Source: Chloroflexota bacterium
GTDB lineage: Bacteria > Chloroflexota > Anaerolineae > UBA7937
Reading direction: 5' to 3'
Assembly (NCBI GenBank): GCA_003453555.1
Contig: DMLA01000166.1
Location: forward strand, 1-5,780
Length of the DNA stretch: 5,780 nucleotides
Shown: positions 5,764 through 5,780 of the stretch, one piece after another
Layout of the letters: each line of letters starts with the position of its first letter
How positions within the stretch are numbered: position 1 is the first letter of the stretch
Position numbers and translations under genes: made by a program
Notes under the pieces: generated by a model
Told to the model about the DNA's origin: nothing
What the model saw: the letters and a program-made list of their open reading frames with translations, nothing else
Database searches by the model: none

Positions 5764-5780
5764 ATGAAGATGGAAGAGGT
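5764..5780 (+). CDS. Start of an unidentified gene (3' partial)
   Basis: An ATG at 5764 has GGAGG at 5751-5755, eight bases upstream, a strong ribosome binding site, with a plausible promoter further upstream at 5695-5723. Only MKMEE and part of the next codon are visible before the window ends. A second in-frame ATG at 5770 is less well placed. The gene is divergent from the 215-aa hypothetical gene. Nothing can be said about its product. Confidence 0.65.

Overview
The window looks like chromosomal DNA from a moderately GC-rich bacterium, most likely a member of the Chloroflexota (Anaerolineae-like). This rests on three things recalled rather than searched: the style of the PcrA/UvrD helicase, the membrane protein that joins a DUF5317 domain to a C-terminal segment I associate with Chloroflexi proteins, and the conserved hypothetical protein near the right edge. 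No insertion sequence, phage gene, CRISPR array, tRNA or rRNA is visible.

Layout. Positions 1-2127 (+) hold nearly all of a PcrA/UvrD-type helicase whose first residues lie left of the window. It converges with, and overlaps by 21 bp, a minus-strand gene cluster. Read in its own direction (right to left), the cluster has a promoter with a perfect -35 box (4745-4773), a roughly 130-nt leader rich in inverted repeats (4607-4738), a 31-residue one-helix membrane peptide (4511-4606), a multi-pass membrane HD-GYP phosphodiesterase (3039-4457), and a DUF5317 membrane protein (2107-3042) coupled to it by an ATGA stop/start overlap. Upstream of the cluster, on the same strand, is a 215-aa conserved protein of unknown function (4817-5464) with its own promoter. 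A 299-bp divergent spacer (5465-5763) separates it from the first codons of a plus-strand gene that runs off the right edge.

How the genes may work together. The HD-GYP protein keeps all the expected metal-binding residues, so it is probably an active cyclic-di-GMP phosphodiesterase anchored in the membrane. The tight coupling to DUF5317, and the small membrane peptide encoded just upstream, suggest one membrane-located signalling unit. Its expression may be controlled by the structured leader, and perhaps also by a hairpin over an alternative GTG start inside the 5' end of the HD-GYP reading frame. This leader, peptide, HD-GYP and DUF5317 unit is the part of the window most likely to hold undescribed biology. 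The helicase is ordinary housekeeping DNA repair and replication machinery.
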